Below the pieces are notes generated by a model. It worked only from the letters and a program-made list of their open reading frames with translations. It did not search any database and had not been told where the DNA came from. Of a stretch of DNA of 64,000 bases, positions 61,951 to 64,000 are shown piece by piece; within the stretch, counting starts at the first letter, position 1, and every line of letters begins with the position of its first letter. Origin of the DNA: Nitrospira sp. GTDB lineage: Bacteria > Nitrospirota > Nitrospiria > Nitrospirales > Nitrospiraceae. The translations under genes were made by a program, and so were the position numbers. The stretch is from NCBI GenBank assembly GCA_030123565.1, contig CP126122.1:2742800-2806799 (forward strand), read 5' to 3'.

Positions 61951-63543
61951 CTACAAGCCTTTCGACAGGTCGGCGACCTTGACGGAAAGGATGTGCTTGC
62001 TGTTCGTAATGTGATCGAGCACCGAAGTGGAAAGCGGCGCATCAAGCCCGAAAATCAACAACGCGCGACCGCCGCGCTCTTCCCGCGAACATTGCATGCG
62101 CGCGATATTGATGTTGTGATCGCCCAGGACATGCCCCACCGTGCCGATCACACCGGGGCGGTCCTCGTTCATAATCAAGAGGAGATGGTTGTCCGGCACG
62201 ACCTCCACCTTGAACTGGTCGATCTCGATGATGCGCGGATCCTTGTGATTATAGAGAGTCCCGGCCACTTGGTGGGATTTTTTACCGGACTCCACCCGCA
62301 CCCGGATGACGCTAGTAAAATCGCCGGCATCACTGCTCTTCACCTCTTTGACTTCGATGCCGCGCTCCTTGGCCACGATCGGCGCATTGACATAATTGAC
62401 CGGATCTTCAAGGATGGGGGTCAGGAGCCCCTTCAAGACCGCAATGGTCAGCGGCGCCACATTCAACCCGGCGACCTCTCCACTGTATTCGACGGTCAAC
62501 CGCTCCAATCCACCCTCCAGCAACTGGGCCTGTAGGAGCCCGACCCGTTCCCCCAACGAGAGGTATGGCTGGAGTTGCGGGAGCAGCTCGGGCGACACGG
62601 ACGGAATGTTGACCGCCCCGCGGGCGATCCCCTTGGTGAAATATTCGACGATCTGCTCCGCAATCCCGACGGCCACGTTTTCCTGCGCCTCCGTCGTGGA
62701 GGCCCCGATGTGCGGCGAACAGATGAAATTGTCCAATGCCAGGAGCGGATTGTCCGGCTTCACCGGCTCATCTTCGAACACATCGAACGCAGCGGCTGCC
62801 ACCCGTTTGGACTTCAGCGCCTCGCAGAGGTCCCCCTCATGGACGATACCGCCACGCGCACAGTTGGCGATCATCACGCCCGGTTTCATTTTCGCAATCG
62901 CCTGGGCGTTGATGAGATTTTTGGTTTCGGGAGTCAGCGGGGTGTGGACCGATACCACATCCGCCCGTCGGAAGAGTTCATCCAGCTCGACAATGGTGAG
63001 GCCCATCTTCTGCGCGCGTTCCTCAGCGAGGTAAGGATCATAGGCCAGCACCTGCATGCCCACTCCCTGGGCCAGCTTGGTGAGATAGCCGCCGATTTGC
63101 CCGACGCCGACGATGCCGAGAACCTTATTGTAGAGCTCCACGCCCATGAACTTTTCTTTTTCCCACTTCCCTGCTTTGGTCGAAGCCGTGGCTTGGGGAA
63201 TGCGCCGCGACATGGCGAAAATCATGGCCATCGTATGTTCGGCAGTCGTGACGGTATTGCCTCCGGGCGTATTCATGACGACGATGCCCCGACGCGTGGC
63301 GGCGGGGGTATCGACATTGTCCAAGCCGGAACCGGCTCGTCCCACCACTTTCAGGCGACCGGCTGCGGCAATGACTTCGGCGGTGACCTTGGTTCCGGAC
63401 CGGACGATCAACCCGTCCGCATCCTTGAGTTCCTTCAGAAGTTCCTCTTTCGGCAGTTTCGTTTTGACCACGACCGTAAAGCCGGCCTTCTCCAAAACCT
63501 CCACACCCTGCTTCGACAGACTGTCGCTGACCAGAATTTTCAT
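61951..63543 (-). CDS. serA: D-3-phosphoglycerate dehydrogenase
   Basis: This 530-residue enzyme starts serine synthesis by oxidising 3-phosphoglycerate. It has the NAD motif GIVGVGQIGGYLTKLA, catalytic Arg in CARGGIVHE, Glu in FDVFEDEP and His in CSPHIGAST. A regulatory ASB domain follows, then a C-terminal ACT domain (LLLIMNEDRPGVIGTVGHVL) that should bind serine. The length is that of the long, ACT-containing class. It lies 28 bases after the aminotransferase gene, its likely operon partner. Confidence 0.97.
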   Translation of the reverse strand: MKILVSDSLSKQGVEVLEKAGFTVVVKTKLPKEELLKELKDADGLIVRSGTKVTAEVIAAAGRLKVVGRAGSGLDNVDTPAATRRGIVVMNTPGGNTVTTAEHTMAMIFAMSRRIPQATASTKAGKWEKEKFMGVELYNKVLGIVGVGQIGGYLTKLAQGVGMQVLAYDPYLAEERAQKMGLTIVELDELFRRADVVSVHTPLTPETKNLINAQAIAKMKPGVMIANCARGGIVHEGDLCEALKSKRVAAAAFDVFEDEPVKPDNPLLALDNFICSPHIGASTTEAQENVAVGIAEQIVEYFTKGIARGAVNIPSVSPELLPQLQPYLSLGERVGLLQAQLLEGGLERLTVEYSGEVAGLNVAPLTIAVLKGLLTPILEDPVNYVNAPIVAKERGIEVKEVKSSDAGDFTSVIRVRVESGKKSHQVAGTLYNHKDPRIIEIDQFKVEVVPDNHLLLIMNEDRPGVIGTVGHVLGDHNINIARMQCSREERGGRALLIFGLDAPLSTSVLDHITNSKHILSVKVADLSKGL

Positions 63544-63571
63544 TGTCGTGGCGCCTTACCTGAAGGTGAGT

Positions 63572-64000
63572 CTAGGACTTTCCCATGATGATTTCTTGAG
63601 CCTTCGCAACCCCACTGCCCAGCTTCATGGGATAACCCAGCCCCTTGACGACCATTTCCACCGCCGCCAGGGCCGTGATCACGTCAAAGCTGTCGATGTA
63701 GCCCATATGCGAGATACGGAAGATCTTGCCCTTCAGGTGATCCTGGCCTCCCGCGGCCGTCATGCCGTACTGGGTCCGCAAATTCTTGTAGACCGCCTGA
63801 CCATCCACGCCTTGTGGAGCGAGAATCGCCGTCAACGCATCGCTGGGGCGTTCCTTTGGGAAAAGTTCAAGCCCGGCGGCCTTGACACCTTCGCGCATCG
63901 CCGTCGCCAACATGGCGTGGCGGGCAAAAATCGACTCCAACCCCTCGGCCTTGAGCATGTTCATCACTTCTTTCAGGCCCAGGATGAGCGACACGGCCGG
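63572..64000 (-). CDS. Class V aminotransferase (alanine--glyoxylate/serine--pyruvate type), N-terminus outside window
   Basis: Only the last ~143 residues are present, and the frame is open to the window edge. The visible part has AVSLILGLKEVMNMLK, the substrate-site region FRISHMGYIDSFD and a C-terminal VAKAQEIIMGKS, matching the alanine-glyoxylate aminotransferase family. The PLP-lysine lies beyond the edge. With serA directly downstream it may act as the phosphoserine-pathway or glyoxylate-linked transaminase. This pairing is common in bacteria lacking SerC. Confidence 0.88.
   Translation of the reverse strand, partial: PAVSLILGLKEVMNMLKAEGLESIFARHAMLATAMREGVKAAGLELFPKERPSDALTAILAPQGVDGQAVYKNLRTQYGMTAAGGQDHLKGKIFRISHMGYIDSFDVITALAAVEMVVKGLGYPMKLGSGVAKAQEIIMGKS

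Noticed and set aside
1-64000. CRISPR arrays, transposase genes, phage genes or rRNA operons
   Set aside because: None found on reading: no regularly spaced direct repeats with spacers, and no DDE or integrase motifs in any plausible gene.

Overview
The window is a high-GC bacterial chromosome segment. Gene content and protein character suggest a member of the genus Nitrospira (Nitrospirota): AmgK/MurU-like enzymes, a TtuA/ThiS pair, a GH57 enzyme beside GalT, a BACON-FN3 secreted protein, a HisZ-SerA-DnaB neighbourhood, and a short element with TTTTTGAACATCCTG-type ends that I associate with Nitrospira from memory. No rRNA, nitrite oxidoreductase or other lineage marker is present, so the assignment is inference. 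No rRNA, intact tRNA, CRISPR array, transposase or phage gene was seen.

Left part (1-31.8 kb, mostly + strand): housekeeping and stress genes in small operons. They are a truncated DUF1015 gene with a sigma-54 response regulator; an amgK-murU cell-wall recycling pair (-); an aldo/keto reductase; a small secreted protein with a possible sigma-54 promoter and a perfect 28-bp palindrome; VanZ; GH57 and galT; a ThiS-like carrier with a TtuA-like tRNA thiolase; a frameshifted BACON-FN3 gene; an Ada/AlkA-Ogt alkylation repair operon; an amine-oxidase-like flavoprotein; a carbohydrate ABC importer interrupted by a 185-bp inverted-repeat element; DnaJ, MarC, Spy-like and PepSY genes; ilvD with a secreted jelly-roll-like protein; ppk1; a frameshifted mini zinc-finger gene; and two lipoproteins.

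Middle part (32-37 kb, - strand): a fused Gfo/Idh/MocA oxidoreductase plus nucleotide-sugar epimerase, then a PAS/HisKA_2 sensor kinase with its receiver-PAS partner.

Glycan and pilus part (37.4-59.4 kb, all - strand): two tandem type IV pilins with likely -24/-12 promoters, an O-antigen-ligase-like membrane protein with a TPR tail, a TPR membrane protein, an ABC-2 exporter pair, a Wzm/Wzt glycan exporter, two methyltransferases, a WbsX protein, three glycosyltransferases, a WecA-like initiating transferase, a UDP-galactopyranose-mutase-like flavoprotein and a DegT aminotransferase. Together they could build a surface polysaccharide by the ABC-exporter route, with a possible branch to pilin glycosylation. 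About 43.3-49.4 kb is visibly AT-richer than its surroundings, as expected for a laterally exchanged glycan locus.

Right end (57.5-64 kb, - strand): a TPR lipoprotein, dnaB, hisZ, serA and a truncated class V aminotransferase.

The most unusual non-coding signal is a set of three intercistronic inverted repeats whose arms are built from 7-bp units (3106-3196, 9139-9235, 10521-10601). The unit sequence differs at each site but the architecture is the same, and each sits between two functionally linked co-directional genes. Five sites with the sigma-54 GG-N10-GC signature were also found, two of them in front of the pilin genes.
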